From an uncultured Sphingomonadaceae bacterium (GTDB lineage: Bacteria > Pseudomonadota > Alphaproteobacteria > Sphingomonadales > Sphingomonadaceae), in assembly GCA_937995515.1 (NCBI GenBank), contig CALKJZ010000005.1, positions 1 through 64,000 on the forward strand: a DNA stretch of 64,000 bases, in the 5' to 3' direction. The position numbers and the translations under genes were made by a program. This document shows, piece after piece, positions 16,351-26,061 of the stretch (the stretch's first letter is position 1; each line of letters begins with the position of its first letter). The notes beneath the pieces are model-generated. The model saw only the letters and a list, made by a program, of their open reading frames with translations. It ran no database searches and was not told the DNA's origin.

Positions 16351-19300
16351 GACGGGCGATCGGCCGCTCATCAGGCCTTGGAGCGCGCGGCTCCTCGCCT
16401 CCGACCCGGGGGCCCATGTCTGGGTCTCGGCCTCGGCGGGTTCGGGGAAGACAACGGTGCTGACCGACCGCCTGCTGCGGCTCCTGCTGGCGGGTGCGCG
16501 GCCCGAGGAGATCCTCGCCATCACCTTCACGCGGACGGCAGCCGCCGAGATGCGCGATCGCGTGCTGCGCGCCCTGCTCCGCTGGGCGATGGCCGATACG
16601 GCATCGCTTGCCGCCGAGCTCGAGGGCCTTGGCGTGGCCGCGGCTCCGGAGTCGCTCAAGACAGCGCGCACGCTTCTGGCACGCGTGCTCGATGCGCCGG
16701 GCGGGCTCGGCATTTCCACCATCCATGCCTTCGCCCAGGGGCTTCTGGCGGCCTTTCCGCTGGAAGCAGGCCTCGCACCCGGCCTCCAGCCGCTTGATGA
16801 GCGGGCCGCAGCCGGGCTGCGCCGCGACAGCCTCGCCCGCCTGCTCGCCGAAGCCGCCGCCGCCCCCGATGGCGAGACGGCGGCCGACCTTGCGCGGGTT
16901 GCAACCGAAGCCGGACCTTCCGCGCTTGCCGAGCGCAGCGCCATCCTGCTTGAAGCCGGCAGCCGGCTTGCGGACCTTGCCAGTACCGCTGCGGTCTCCG
17001 CCCTGCTGCGGCGCGGCCTCGGCCTGCCCGTGCACCGCAGCCGCGACGAGGCAATGGCAGACGCCCTTGACCCGGCGCGTTTCGACGACGCGGCCGTCGC
17101 CAGGCTCGGGCTCCTGCTCGAGATGAGCGGCGACAAGCGAAGTGCCGCGCGCGCCCGGTTCGCGCTCGAATGGCCGCAGCTTGCGCCCGAGGAACGGCTT
17201 GGGGCTTGGCTGGCGCTCCTCGGCCTCACGCGCAGGGGAGACGGCAGGGCGCGCGGGTTCGACAGTATCGAGAAACGGGCGCCTGGCACGCTTCTGGCCG
17301 TTGCGGCGGTCGAGGAATCGATCCGGCCTGTGGAAGAGCTCGATCGCGGTTTTGCCCTGCTCGAGCATGCGGGCGCGCACCTGCGGCTCGGCTGGGCGCT
17401 TGCCCGCCACTATGCCGCCGCCAAGGCCGCGCGTGGTGCGATCGATTTCGACGACATGATCGCCCGGGCGGCGGATCTCCTTGCACAGCCGGGGGCCGCG
17501 GCCTTTGCCGGCGAGATGCTCGACCGGCGGGTGGCGCACCTGCTCGTGGACGAGGCGCAGGATACCAACGCCGCGCAGTGGAGGATCCTGCGCGCGCTGT
17601 CGGCCGAGTTCCTCGCGGGCGACGGCACCCGCCCGGCTGGCGCCCGCAGCCTGTTCGTGGTGGGCGACACCAAGCAGGCCATCTTCAGCTTCCAGGGAAC
17701 CGACCCGCAGGTGTTCGAGGCCGAGCGGCGCACGCTGAAGGCCGGAGGGCAGGTGCGCGAGGTGCCGCTGGAGACGAACTACCGCTCTGCCCCTGCCGTG
17801 CTCGAGCTGGTGGATGCCGTGCTGGCGGATCTGGGGCCAGAGGCGCTGGGGCTGCCGCCGGGCGAGGCCATCGGGCACGTGGCCCACCGGGCCGCGGCGG
17901 CCGGAAGCGTGACCCTGCTTCCCGCCGCTCCGCCACCGGGGATGGCCGCCGGCGCGACCGCAGACGACGCCGGGCCTGAAAGCGAGGGCGCAGCCGGAGG
18001 GACTGGCGGCGAAAGCGGCGACGACCTGCCGCGCGACCCGGGCTTCGCCCGCGCGCTGGCCGACTGCATCCACGCCTGGGTCGACCCGAACGGCCCCGAT
18101 CGGCTCTGGCTTCCGCCCGCAGCCAACAGGCCGGATGGGCGATGGGCACGCGCGGGCGACGTGCTGGTCCTCCTGCGCAAGCGTGCCGAGCTGATGCCCG
18201 ATCTGGTGGCGGCGCTGTTCGCGCGTGGCGTGCCCGTGGCGGGGGTGGACCGGATGCTCCTTGCCGAACCGCTTGCCGTCAGGGACCTGCTGGCCGCCGC
18301 CGCATTCGCAGCCCAGCCCGCCGACGATCTGGCGTTGGCCTCGCTCCTTGTCTCGCCGCTGTTTGGCTGGGCGCATGAAGCGGTGCGCGCGCTGCGCGAC
18401 CGGGCGCCCGGGGGCACGCTGTGGGCAGGGCTGTGCGCGGCGGCAGCCGCTCCCGTGCCAGACGATGGGGCCCGCGCCGCGCACCGGCTGCTCGAGGGCC
18501 TGCTGGAGACCGCCGACCGGGGAACGCCGGCCGCCTTCCTCGACCATGTGCTGCACGGCGCACCCGGCGGACGGGCGCGGCTTCTTGCCCGCCTCGGGCC
18601 CGAGGCGGAAGACGCCATCGATGCGCTGATGGCCGAGGCCTTTGCGGTCGAGGCCTCGGGCCCGGTCAGCCTTGCGGCGTTCCTCGCGCGAACCGGGGCT
18701 GCTGAAGGCCATGTGAGCCGCGCGCCCGGCGAGGGGCTGGATGCGGTTCGGGTGATGACGGTCCACGGCGCCAAGGGCCTGCAGGCGCCCATCGTGCTGC
18801 TCGCCGATGCAGCCCGCCGCCCGCAGATCGAGACGAAAGGCCTTGTCAGACTGAGGCTCGAGGGCCGGGAGCTGCCGATCGTCTTTGGCAGCCGGGATCG
18901 CATGACGAGGGCGGTGCAGGAGGCAGCAGGCGCGGCCGAGGCCGCACAGCAGCAGGAACATTTCCGGCTGCTCTACGTGGCGATGACCCGCGCCGAGGAC
19001 CATCTGTTCGTGGCCGGGCAGCTCGGCCGCAGGCAGGCGGCGGCACGGCAACCAGGCCCCGACCCGATGAGCTGGCACGCGGTGGTGGAGCGGGCCATGC
19101 GCCGCCTCGGCGCGCAGGAGGCTCCCGCCCCGGGCGGGCTCGCCGGCCGGGCGCTGGTGCATGGCCGCGCTGCGGCTGGCCCGAGGCTTGCGGACGCAGG
19201 CCCCGCGCCCGGTCCGGAGCCGCAGCCGATCCCCGCCTGGGCCCGCGCGCCCGCCCCTGCGGAACCGGCGCCGCGCCGCCCGCTCAGCCCGTCGGACCTT

Positions 19301-19858
19301 GGCGCCGGGCAGGAGAGCCGCCCGCCGCCCGACCCGGCAACCGAGGCCGCCGCACGGCGCGGGCGCCACCTGCACCTCCTGTTCGAGCGGCTGCCCGCTG
19401 TTGCCGAGGGCCGAAAGACCCTTGGGCGGGCACTGCTTGCAGCCCGCGGTGTCGCGCCGGAGGAAGCCGAAGCGCTGGTGGCGGAGGCGCTCGGCGTCAT
19501 CGAGGAGCCCGGAATGGCCGCCCTGTTCGGCCCCGGGGCGCTCAGCGAGGTGCCGGTGACGGGGATAGTCGGAGAGACGCCCCTTGCCGGCCGGATCGAC
19601 CGGCTGCTGGCAGCAGGCGGGCGGGTGCTGTTCCTCGATTACAAGACATCGCGGCGGGTGCCGGAGGATGCGGCTTGCGTGCCGGTTCCCGTGCTGCGGC
19701 AGATGCGCGCCTACCGCGACCTTCTGCGCGCGATCTGGCCGGGCCAGCCGGTGGAGGGCCTGCTCCTCTACACCGCCGGGCCGCGGCTCATCCGGCTGCC
19801 AGACGCGCTGCTCGAGGCGACACCGCTCTTTGCAGCAGCCGCCGACAACCCTAACTGA
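16343..19858 (+). CDS. addA: Double-strand break repair helicase AddA
   Basis: 1171 residues. AddA is the UvrD-type 3'-5' motor and second nuclease of AddAB. Motifs in order: Walker A ASAGSGKTTVLTDR (Lys36), ITFTRTAAAEM, Walker B HLLVDEAQDTNAAQW, GDTKQAIFSFQG, LETNYRSAPAVLEL, VMTVHGAKGLQAP, LLYVAMTRAEDHL, and the C-terminal nuclease GRIDRLLAAGG with LDYKTS at ~1098-1103. The ATG lies inside the last codons of addB (8-base overlap), so the two subunits are co-translated. trxA follows after 19 bases, an order usual in sphingomonads. Confidence 0.95.
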   Translation: MAETGDRPLIRPWSARLLASDPGAHVWVSASAGSGKTTVLTDRLLRLLLAGARPEEILAITFTRTAAAEMRDRVLRALLRWAMADTASLAAELEGLGVAAAPESLKTARTLLARVLDAPGGLGISTIHAFAQGLLAAFPLEAGLAPGLQPLDERAAAGLRRDSLARLLAEAAAAPDGETAADLARVATEAGPSALAERSAILLEAGSRLADLASTAAVSALLRRGLGLPVHRSRDEAMADALDPARFDDAAVARLGLLLEMSGDKRSAARARFALEWPQLAPEERLGAWLALLGLTRRGDGRARGFDSIEKRAPGTLLAVAAVEESIRPVEELDRGFALLEHAGAHLRLGWALARHYAAAKAARGAIDFDDMIARAADLLAQPGAAAFAGEMLDRRVAHLLVDEAQDTNAAQWRILRALSAEFLAGDGTRPAGARSLFVVGDTKQAIFSFQGTDPQVFEAERRTLKAGGQVREVPLETNYRSAPAVLELVDAVLADLGPEALGLPPGEAIGHVAHRAAAAGSVTLLPAAPPPGMAAGATADDAGPESEGAAGGTGGESGDDLPRDPGFARALADCIHAWVDPNGPDRLWLPPAANRPDGRWARAGDVLVLLRKRAELMPDLVAALFARGVPVAGVDRMLLAEPLAVRDLLAAAAFAAQPADDLALASLLVSPLFGWAHEAVRALRDRAPGGTLWAGLCAAAAAPVPDDGARAAHRLLEGLLETADRGTPAAFLDHVLHGAPGGRARLLARLGPEAEDAIDALMAEAFAVEASGPVSLAAFLARTGAAEGHVSRAPGEGLDAVRVMTVHGAKGLQAPIVLLADAARRPQIETKGLVRLRLEGRELPIVFGSRDRMTRAVQEAAGAAEAAQQQEHFRLLYVAMTRAEDHLFVAGQLGRRQAAARQPGPDPMSWHAVVERAMRRLGAQEAPAPGGLAGRALVHGRAAAGPRLADAGPAPGPEPQPIPAWARAPAPAEPAPRRPLSPSDLGAGQESRPPPDPATEAAARRGRHLHLLFERLPAVAEGRKTLGRALLAARGVAPEEAEALVAEALGVIEEPGMAALFGPGALSEVPVTGIVGETPLAGRIDRLLAAGGRVLFLDYKTSRRVPEDAACVPVPVLRQMRAYRDLLRAIWPGQPVEGLLLYTAGPRLIRLPDALLEATPLFAAAADNPN

Positions 19859-19877
19859 GCCTCCAAGGAGAAACCTG

Positions 19878-20201
19878 ATGGCAACCGAGAACGTCACCGA
19901 CCGGGATTTCGGCACCAAGGTCTATGGCGCTTCGACCCCCGTGCTCGTCGATTTCTGGGCCGAGTGGTGCGGCCCGTGCCGCATGATCGCCCCGGCGCTC
20001 GAGGAGCTTTCCGAAGAGCTGGCCGGCCGGGTGACCATCCTCAAGCTCAACATCGACGAGGAGCCGGAAGCGGCAGAGAGGTTTGGGATCCGCTCCATCC
20101 CCACCATGCTCCTGTTCCGCGAGGGCGAGGTGGTCGCACGCAAGCTCGGCGCCGAGCCGAAATCCGCGCTGAAGGCGTGGCTGGAGCAGGCGCTCGGCTG
20201 A
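19878..20201 (+). CDS. trxA: Thioredoxin
   Basis: 107 residues, a single thioredoxin domain of normal length. It reduces protein disulfides in the cytoplasm. The redox motif [11 protein letters not shown] has Cys31 and Cys34, and the cis-proline segment [12 protein letters not shown] is intact. AAGGAG precedes the ATG by seven bases. It is probably read from the addAB transcript, since the gap is only 19 bases. Confidence 0.96.
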   Translation: MATENVTDRDFGTKVYGASTPVLVDFWAEWCGPCRMIAPALEELSEELAGRVTILKLNIDEEPEAAERFGIRSIPTMLLFREGEVVARKLGAEPKSALKAWLEQALG

Positions 20202-20334
20202 ACCGCGGCCGGGATCCCGCCGGCGGGCGACCGAGGCCCGGCCGCACGCTGGCGGCAACCCGTGGCGACATGGCACCCTCACCTCCGGTTCACCTGCGGC
20301 GTATAGGGCGCAGGAACCCACAGGAGCGCGCCCC

Positions 20335-21285
20335 ATGCCGATCCATCGCCGCCCGAGCTGGCACATTCCCGACCGCGAGGCCACGCCCGAGCATCTCTAC
20401 ATCAGCCGGCGCAGCCTGATGGCCGCCGGCGGGGCGGCGCTTGCCGCCACCCCGCTTGCCTCCCCGGCGGCAGCGGGCACCGATGTGACCGCGCTCAGCG
20501 CGCTGCGGAGCCGCCGCACGCGCTCGCTCAAGGAGGCGCTCACCCCGCTGGCTGCGGTTGCCAGCTACAACAATTTCTACGAGTTCGGGCTCGACAAGGG
20601 CGACCCGGCGCGCAACGCGCACACGCTAAGGCCCAGCCCCTGGACGCTTGCCATCGGCGGGATGGTCGCAAGGCCTCTGACACTCGACGTCGACCGGCTG
20701 ATCGCGCGCCTGCCGCTGGAAGAGCGCGTCTATCGCCTGCGCTGTGTCGAGGGATGGTCGATGGTGATCCCCTGGATCGGGGTGCCACTCTCGGCGGTGC
20801 TCTCCGAGGCCCAACCGCTCGGCTCCGCCCGCTTCGTGCGGTTCACCACCCTTGCCGATCGCGCGCAGATGCCGGGCCTCGCCTCGCCGGTGCTCGACTG
20901 GCCCTATCGCGAGGGGCTGCGGATCGACGAGGCGATGCACCCGCTCACGCTCCTGGCCGTCGGTCTTTATGGCCGGGTGCTGCCCAACCAGAACGGTGCG
21001 CCGGTCCGCGTCGTGGTGCCGTGGAAATATGGCTTCAAGAGCGCCAAGTCGATCGTTCGGATCGACCTTGTGGGCAACCAGCCGCTGACCTCCTGGGTGC
21101 AGGCCGCGCCGCGCGAATACGGCTTCTATTCGAACGTCAACCCGAACGTGCCGCATCCGCGCTGGAGCCAGGCGCGCGAGCGCCGGATCGGCGAGATCCG
21201 CAGGCGCGACACGCAGATGTTCAACGGCTATGGCGAGGAGGTGGCTGCGCTCTACCGCGGCATGGACCTCACGCGCTTCTTCTGA
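20335..21285 (+). CDS. msrP: Protein-methionine-sulfoxide reductase, molybdopterin subunit MsrP
   Basis: 316 residues. MsrP (YedY) is a periplasmic molybdoenzyme that repairs methionine sulfoxide in envelope proteins using electrons from MsrQ. A twin-arginine signal is visible ([17 protein letters not shown]), and the molybdopterin domain has [15 protein letters not shown], the metal-ligand cysteine in [15 protein letters not shown] and [21 protein letters not shown] element lies ~28 bases before the start but has no convincing -35. msrQ follows after 13 bases. Confidence 0.95.
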   Translation: MPIHRRPSWHIPDREATPEHLYISRRSLMAAGGAALAATPLASPAAAGTDVTALSALRSRRTRSLKEALTPLAAVASYNNFYEFGLDKGDPARNAHTLRPSPWTLAIGGMVARPLTLDVDRLIARLPLEERVYRLRCVEGWSMVIPWIGVPLSAVLSEAQPLGSARFVRFTTLADRAQMPGLASPVLDWPYREGLRIDEAMHPLTLLAVGLYGRVLPNQNGAPVRVVVPWKYGFKSAKSIVRIDLVGNQPLTSWVQAAPREYGFYSNVNPNVPHPRWSQARERRIGEIRRRDTQMFNGYGEEVAALYRGMDLTRFF

Positions 21286-21298
21286 TGGGCGGCTGCTG

Positions 21299-21940
21299 AT
21301 GGCGCACCGGCTGGAGCCGCTCGGCCCCTGGCTGCGGCCGGCGGCACACCTCTTCATGGCGGTGCCGCTCGCCTTTCTGGCCTTTGCCTGGGCCGAGCTG
21401 CTGCTGTGGGATCCGCATTCGCTGCGCATCACCGCCGAGCCGGTTGCCTACACCCACAACGCGCTCGGCAAGATGGCGCTCAAGGCCCTGCTCTTGGCGC
21501 TTGCCGTCACCCCGGTGCGCCGGCTGACTGGCTGGGGCCGGGTGATGACCGTGCGCCGCACGCTGGGCCTTTGGGCTTTTTTCTATGCGCTCGTGCATCT
21601 TGTCGCCTTCCTCTGGCTCGACCTCGACCTCCGCCTCGACGAGCTGCTGAGCGAGACCCTCGAGCGCCCGTTCATCCTTGCCGGCATGCTGGCCTTCCTC
21701 GCCATGCTGCCGCTTGCCCTCACCTCGACCAATGCCGCCATCCGGCGCCTCGGCGCGCGGCGCTGGCGGGCCCTGCACCGGCTGGCCTATCTGGCGGCCG
21801 TTGCCGGCGCGGTCCATTTCGTCCTGCGGGTGAAAGGCTGGCAGGCCGAGCCGCTGGTCTATGCGGCAATCCTCCTTGTTCTTCTCGGCGTTCGCCTGCC
21901 CCGGCTCATCAGGCGCCGGGCTGCCGCTGCCAGCGCCTGA
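21299..21940 (+). CDS. msrQ: Heme-binding membrane subunit MsrQ
   Basis: 213 residues with about five to six membrane segments of the ferric-reductase-like fold. MsrQ passes electrons from the quinone pool or a flavin source to MsrP. Conserved heme-histidine regions are visible at FYALVHLVAFL and WRALHRLAYLAAVAGAVHFVL, plus LTSTNAAIRRLG. ATG 21299 is the first usable start; an ATG overlapping the msrP stop runs into a stop at once. The 3' end overlaps the convergent HAD gene by 32 bases. Confidence 0.93.
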   Translation: MAHRLEPLGPWLRPAAHLFMAVPLAFLAFAWAELLLWDPHSLRITAEPVAYTHNALGKMALKALLLALAVTPVRRLTGWGRVMTVRRTLGLWAFFYALVHLVAFLWLDLDLRLDELLSETLERPFILAGMLAFLAMLPLALTSTNAAIRRLGARRWRALHRLAYLAAVAGAVHFVLRVKGWQAEPLVYAAILLVLLGVRLPRLIRRRAAAASA

Positions 21941-22607
21941 CGGGCCAGCCGCGCGCGGCCGCAATCCGCGCCATCCTGCGCCCCGGGCTGATGACCGTGG
22001 GCTGATCCGCCCAGGAAAGGAGCGGCACGTCGGCCTCATGGTCGGAATAGGCGCGCACCTCGGCCCCGCCGCGCGCGATTCCCTCGCGCCTGCACCAGGC
22101 CTCGACAAGGGCCAGCTTGTCGGCGCCATAGCAGTTCGGCCCGTCGATGCGGCAAAGCACGAGGCCGCCCGTGCTGCGGTTGGCGGTGGCGACGACATCT
22201 GCGATCCCCCAGCGCGCTGCCATGTGGCGAACGTAGAAGGCGCTGCTGGCGGTCGCAAGCAGGATGCGGAAGCCCTCCGCTCGGTCGCGCGCAATCTGTG
22301 CCAGCGCGTCCGGCCGCTCGTGGCGGGCGCAGAACCGGTCGGCGAACACCCGGGCGCGGCGCTCGAGCCGGGCGGCATCCACCCTTCGGCCCATCATCAG
22401 CGCGTGCGCTGCCTCCTTCAGCCGCCTGCGGTCGACAAGGCCGAGGGCGAAGCCCGCGAGCGGGCCGAGAAGAAGCGGTGCAAGCAGCAGCCGCCACGGC
22501 GCCTCGTGCCGCACCCAGTGGAGGAGCCAGGGTGTCCAGCTGGCGCGGTCGGTGAGCGTCAGGTCCATGTCGTAGACCGCGAGCCGATGGCGGCTTTCCG
22601 TGCTCAT
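21909..22607 (-). CDS. HAD-IB family phosphatase (phosphoserine phosphatase-like)
   Basis: 232 residues. The nucleophile motif is VYDMDLTLT, followed by a hydrophobic cap stretch (WRLLLAPLLLGPLAGFALGL), motif II ILLATASSAFYV and motif III/IV as GADKLALVEAW and AYSDHEADVPLL. It belongs to the SerB-like HAD-IB group; similar sphingomonad proteins are annotated only as HAD hydrolases, so the substrate is unknown. Its ATG overlaps the thermonuclease stop (ATGA, 22604-22607), so the two are coupled. Confidence 0.85.
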   Translation of the reverse strand: MSTESRHRLAVYDMDLTLTDRASWTPWLLHWVRHEAPWRLLLAPLLLGPLAGFALGLVDRRRLKEAAHALMMGRRVDAARLERRARVFADRFCARHERPDALAQIARDRAEGFRILLATASSAFYVRHMAARWGIADVVATANRSTGGLVLCRIDGPNCYGADKLALVEAWCRREGIARGGAEVRAYSDHEADVPLLSWADQPTVISPGRRMARIAAARGWPVRRWQRQPGA

Positions 22608-23116
22608 CGGCTTGCGGCCCGCGCGCGCCATGTCGCCGGCGGCAGCCGCTCTTCGGGCGGCAGGCTCCAGAGCCCCCGGCCCGCGCGCCTTGCCTCGTCG
22701 TGTCCCGAGCGGATCGCGGCATCGGGCAGGAAGCGGCCATAGGCCCAGGCGTGCCCCGAGGCGGTCATCGCCGCGTTCACATAGGTGCGGCCGAGCCACA
22801 CGCGGGCCACGAGGCGCCCGTAGCGGTCGCGGTCTGTCACCTCCACCGTCACAAGGCGCCCATCCACCAGCCGACGCAGCGCCGTGCGCGACTGGATCCC
22901 CCAGGGCTGGCCGAGCTCGGGCGCGTCGATGCCGGCAAGCCGCACCTCGTGCACGCGGCGGGTGCGGCTTTCGCGCACGACGATCGAATCGCCGTCCTTC
23001 ACCCGGAGCACAACGGCCTCGAAGCTGCGCGCCGCGGCCGGGGCGGTGCCGGCCAGCTGCGCGAGGAGCAGGCAGGCGAGACATGCCGCAATCGCGCGCC
23101 GGAGGATCGATGCCAT
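22604..23116 (-). CDS. Secreted thermonuclease family protein
   Basis: 170 residues: a signal peptide (LACLLLAQLAGTAPAAA) and one staphylococcal-nuclease-like domain. Expected catalytic features are present: VKDGDSIVV, VRLAGIDAPELGQPWG, the RYGRLVARVWL strand and the helix AWAYGRF. Members cut DNA or RNA in the periplasm or outside the cell with calcium. It is the first gene of a two-gene unit with the HAD phosphatase, and is divergent from the mla operon with 66 bases between starts. Confidence 0.87.
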   Translation of the reverse strand: MASILRRAIAACLACLLLAQLAGTAPAAARSFEAVVLRVKDGDSIVVRESRTRRVHEVRLAGIDAPELGQPWGIQSRTALRRLVDGRLVTVEVTDRDRYGRLVARVWLGRTYVNAAMTASGHAWAYGRFLPDAAIRSGHDEARRAGRGLWSLPPEERLPPATWRARAASR

Positions 23117-23182
23117 CGGTCGCCTCTGCCCGCAGGGGCGGCTCGCTTGCAACCATGGAGGGGAGCAGGCAGGACAGGCGCG

Positions 23183-24301
23183 ATGGACGCGCCGGTGGAG
23201 GTGGACGAGCGGGTGGAGGCAGGCGGGCGGGTGCTGCGCCTGTCGGGCGCGCTCACCGTCGCGCGCGCAGCCGATCTCGAAGCCCGCCTTGCCGCCGCTG
23301 CCGCCGAGCCGGGCCCGCTTGCAATCGACCTCGCCGCGGTCGCGCGGGTGGACACGGTTGGCGCCTTCGTGCTGCACAAGCTGCTGCGCGACCGGCCCGA
23401 GACGGAAGTCCGCGGCGCCAGCGAGGCCGCCCGCCGGCTGCTCGCCCAAGTGGCCGCAGCCGACCGCCCGTGCGCCGTGCATCCGCCCGAGCCGCCGCTG
23501 TGGCGCAAGGAGCTCGAGGCGCTCGGCGCCTATATGGTCGAAACCTTCGCCACCATCGGTGCCGGCCTTGCCTTCATCGGGCTTACGGTCGTGAGCCTCG
23601 GTCGGACCCTTCTCTCGCGGCGCAACATCCGCTGGAGCGCGGTCTCGGTGCAGATGGAGCAGGCGGGCGTCGCCGCGCTCGGGATCGTGGGGCTGATGAG
23701 CTTCCTCATCGGGATCGTGATCGCCCAGCAGGGCTATGTGCAGCTCCGCCAGTTCGGCGCCGAGGTGTTCGTGGTCAACCTCGTCGGCCGCGCGACCTTC
23801 CGGGAGCTCGGCGTGCTGCTGACCGCCATCATGGTCGCCGGCCGGTCGGCCTCGGCCTTCGCGGCCCAGATCGGCACGATGAAGCTGACCGAGGAGGTGG
23901 ATGCCATGCGCACCCTCGGGCTCGACCCGATCGAGGTGCTGGTTCTGCCGCGGGTGATCGCGCTGGTGCTGATGATGCCGCTGCTCGGCTTCTACGCCTC
24001 CATCCTTGCCGTCGCGGGCGGGGGGCTGTTCACCTGGCTGGTGATGGATGTGCCGCCAGCCTCGTTCGTGCAACGGCTGAACGAGGTGATCCCGATGTCG
24101 GATTTCTGGATGGGCATGATCAAGGCGCCCGTCTTTGGCGCCATCATCGCGACCATCGGCTGTTTTCAGGGCCTGCAGGTGGTGGGAACGGCCGAATCTG
24201 TCGGCCAGCGCACCACGATCGCAGTGGTGCAGGCGATCTTCCTGGTGATCGTGCTCGATGCCTTCTTTGCCGTGTTCTTCACGGCCATCGGGTGGGATTG
24301 A
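23183..24301 (+). CDS. mlaE: Mla-type lipid ABC transporter permease with N-terminal STAS domain
   Basis: 372 residues. Residues ~1-100 are a STAS-like domain (VLRLSGALTVARAADLEARL, AIDLAAVARVDTVGAFVL), the equivalent of separate MlaB. Residues ~115-372 are the MlaE permease: SAVSVQMEQAGVAALGIVGL, ELGVLLTAIMVAGRSASAFA, the EQ-loop-like EEVDAMRTLGLDPIEVLVLPR and five or so membrane helices. Known systems move phospholipids between inner and outer membranes. GAGGGGAGCAGG lies ahead of ATG 23183. The stop overlaps the ATPase start. Confidence 0.93.
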   Translation: MDAPVEVDERVEAGGRVLRLSGALTVARAADLEARLAAAAAEPGPLAIDLAAVARVDTVGAFVLHKLLRDRPETEVRGASEAARRLLAQVAAADRPCAVHPPEPPLWRKELEALGAYMVETFATIGAGLAFIGLTVVSLGRTLLSRRNIRWSAVSVQMEQAGVAALGIVGLMSFLIGIVIAQQGYVQLRQFGAEVFVVNLVGRATFRELGVLLTAIMVAGRSASAFAAQIGTMKLTEEVDAMRTLGLDPIEVLVLPRVIALVLMMPLLGFYASILAVAGGGLFTWLVMDVPPASFVQRLNEVIPMSDFWMGMIKAPVFGAIIATIGCFQGLQVVGTAESVGQRTTIAVVQAIFLVIVLDAFFAVFFTAIGWD

Positions 24302-25098
24302 TGGCAGCACCGGTCATCGAGGTCCGCAGCCTCGTCACCCAGTTCGGAGACACGCGCGTGCACGACGGGCTCGACCTCGACGTGCGGCCGGGCGAGATCC
24401 TCGGTGTCGTCGGTGGCTCTGGCTCGGGCAAGTCGGTGCTGATGCGCGCGATCATCGGCCTGCAGCCGGCAGCCGCGGGCACCATCCGCGTGTTCGGCGA
24501 GGAGGTGCACGCCGGCGCGCACATGCTCTCGAGCGCCCTCACGCGGCGCTGGGGCGTGCTGTTCCAGGGCGGCGCGCTCTTCTCCGGGCTGACGGTTGCG
24601 GAAAACATCCAGGTCCCGCTGCGCGAGTTCCTCCACATGCCCGAACGGCTGATGGACGAGATCGCCGCCTACAAGGTGGCGATGGCCGCGCTTCCAGCCG
24701 ATGCCGGGCCGAAATATCCGGCCGAGCTGTCGGGCGGCATGAAGAAGCGCGCAGCCCTTGCGCGGGCGCTCGCCCTCGATCCGGAACTGCTGTTTCTCGA
24801 CGAGCCGACCGCCGGGCTCGACCCGATTTCGGCTGCCGCCTTCGACAGCCTCATCCGCACGCTCGCGCAGAGCATGGCGCTGACCGTGTTTCTCATCACG
24901 CACGATCTCGACACGCTGCACAGCATCTGCGACCGGGTGGCAGTGATTGCCGACAAGCGCATCGTGGCCAACGCCCCCATCGACGAAGTCCGCCGTGTGG
25001 ACCACCCGTGGATCCGCGACTATTTCTCCGGCCCGCGGGGGCGTGCGGCGGCCGGCGCCCACCATCGCGCCCGCGTGCACGCAGATGAGCCGGCCTGA
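24301..25098 (+). CDS. mlaF: Mla-type lipid ABC transporter ATPase
   Basis: 265 residues. The ATPase of the lipid transporter: Walker A VVGGSGSGKSVLMRAI, Q-loop GVLFQGGALFSGLTV, signature AELSGGMKKRAALARAL, Walker B LLFLDEPTAGLDP and switch histidine FLITHDLDTL. The ATG shares one base with the permease stop. The C-terminal tail after FSGP is short and charged. Confidence 0.95.
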   Translation: MAAPVIEVRSLVTQFGDTRVHDGLDLDVRPGEILGVVGGSGSGKSVLMRAIIGLQPAAAGTIRVFGEEVHAGAHMLSSALTRRWGVLFQGGALFSGLTVAENIQVPLREFLHMPERLMDEIAAYKVAMAALPADAGPKYPAELSGGMKKRAALARALALDPELLFLDEPTAGLDPISAAAFDSLIRTLAQSMALTVFLITHDLDTLHSICDRVAVIADKRIVANAPIDEVRRVDHPWIRDYFSGPRGRAAAGAHHRARVHADEPA

Positions 25099-25104
25099 GC
25101 CCCG

Positions 25105-26061
25105 ATGGAAAACCGCAACTCCTATCTCGTCGTCGGCGCGATCACCCTCGCCCTTCTCGTGGGGCTCGTTGCCTTCATCCTGTGGCTCACGAATTTCTCG
25201 CGCGAATCCCGCAAGGAGTATGACATTTTCTTCGCCCAGTCGGTCAGCGGCCTTGCCACCGGCTCGCCGGTCACCTTCTCGGGCGTGCCGGTCGGCCAGG
25301 TGCGGCGGATCGCGCTGATGCCCGAAAGCCCGGAGTTCGTGCGGGTTCGCATCGAGATCGAGGAGGGCGTGCCGATCCTCGAGGGGACGACGGCCGCCAT
25401 CCAGGGGGTGGGCTTCACGGGGGTCAGCCAGATCCAGCTGACGGGGGCCATCCGCGGCGCGGCCCCGCTCGACACCCCGGGCCCCTATGGCGCGCCCGTG
25501 ATCCCGGCGACCACCAGCGGCTTTTCCGCGATCCTCGACAATGCACCGCAGCTGATCGAGCGCCTGTCCGTTCTCTCGCTGCGCCTGTCGGAACTGTTCG
25601 ACGACCAGAACCGCGAGACCTTCGCCAGCATCCTGCGGAACGTGGACACGTCGACGCGCGCGCTTGCCGATGCCTCGCCGGAGCTGCGCGCAACGATCGC
25701 CGAGACGCGCGCCACGCTTGCCGCCGCCACGCGCGCGGCCGACAGTCTCGAGGCCGCCGGCCGCTCGGCCGACCGCCTGATCCGCGAGGAGGGCGCGCCG
25801 CTGGTCGCCGACCTTCGCACGACCCTGCGGAGCGCCGATGCAGCGCTCGCCCGGATCGACCGGGTGGCTGCGGCCGCCGAGCCCGGGGTGGAGACGCTGT
25901 CCGCCGAGACAATCCCGGAAATCACCCGGCTGACCCGCGACCTGCGCGACATCAGCCAGAGCCTCGGCGCCGTGGCCGCGCGGCTCGACGAGGACCCGGC
26001 CGGCGCCCTGCTCGGTGGCCGGCGCCTGCCCGACTACCAACCGGAAAAGGCCAGCAGATGA
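25105..26061 (+). CDS. mlaD: MCE-domain lipid-binding protein (MlaD family)
   Basis: 318 residues anchored by one N-terminal membrane helix (YLVVGAITLALLVGLVAFIL). The MCE domain follows (residues ~38-115: YDIFFAQSVSGLATGSPVTF, GVPVGQVRRI, GFTGVSQIQLTG). MCE proteins form hexameric rings that pass lipids through a central pore. The C-terminal half is helical with heptad-like AEL/RAA repeats (ATIAETRATLAAATRAADSL), a likely coiled coil spanning part of the periplasm. It is the third gene of the operon. Confidence 0.93.
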   Translation: MENRNSYLVVGAITLALLVGLVAFILWLTNFSRESRKEYDIFFAQSVSGLATGSPVTFSGVPVGQVRRIALMPESPEFVRVRIEIEEGVPILEGTTAAIQGVGFTGVSQIQLTGAIRGAAPLDTPGPYGAPVIPATTSGFSAILDNAPQLIERLSVLSLRLSELFDDQNRETFASILRNVDTSTRALADASPELRATIAETRATLAAATRAADSLEAAGRSADRLIREEGAPLVADLRTTLRSADAALARIDRVAAAAEPGVETLSAETIPEITRLTRDLRDISQSLGAVAARLDEDPAGALLGGRRLPDYQPEKASR

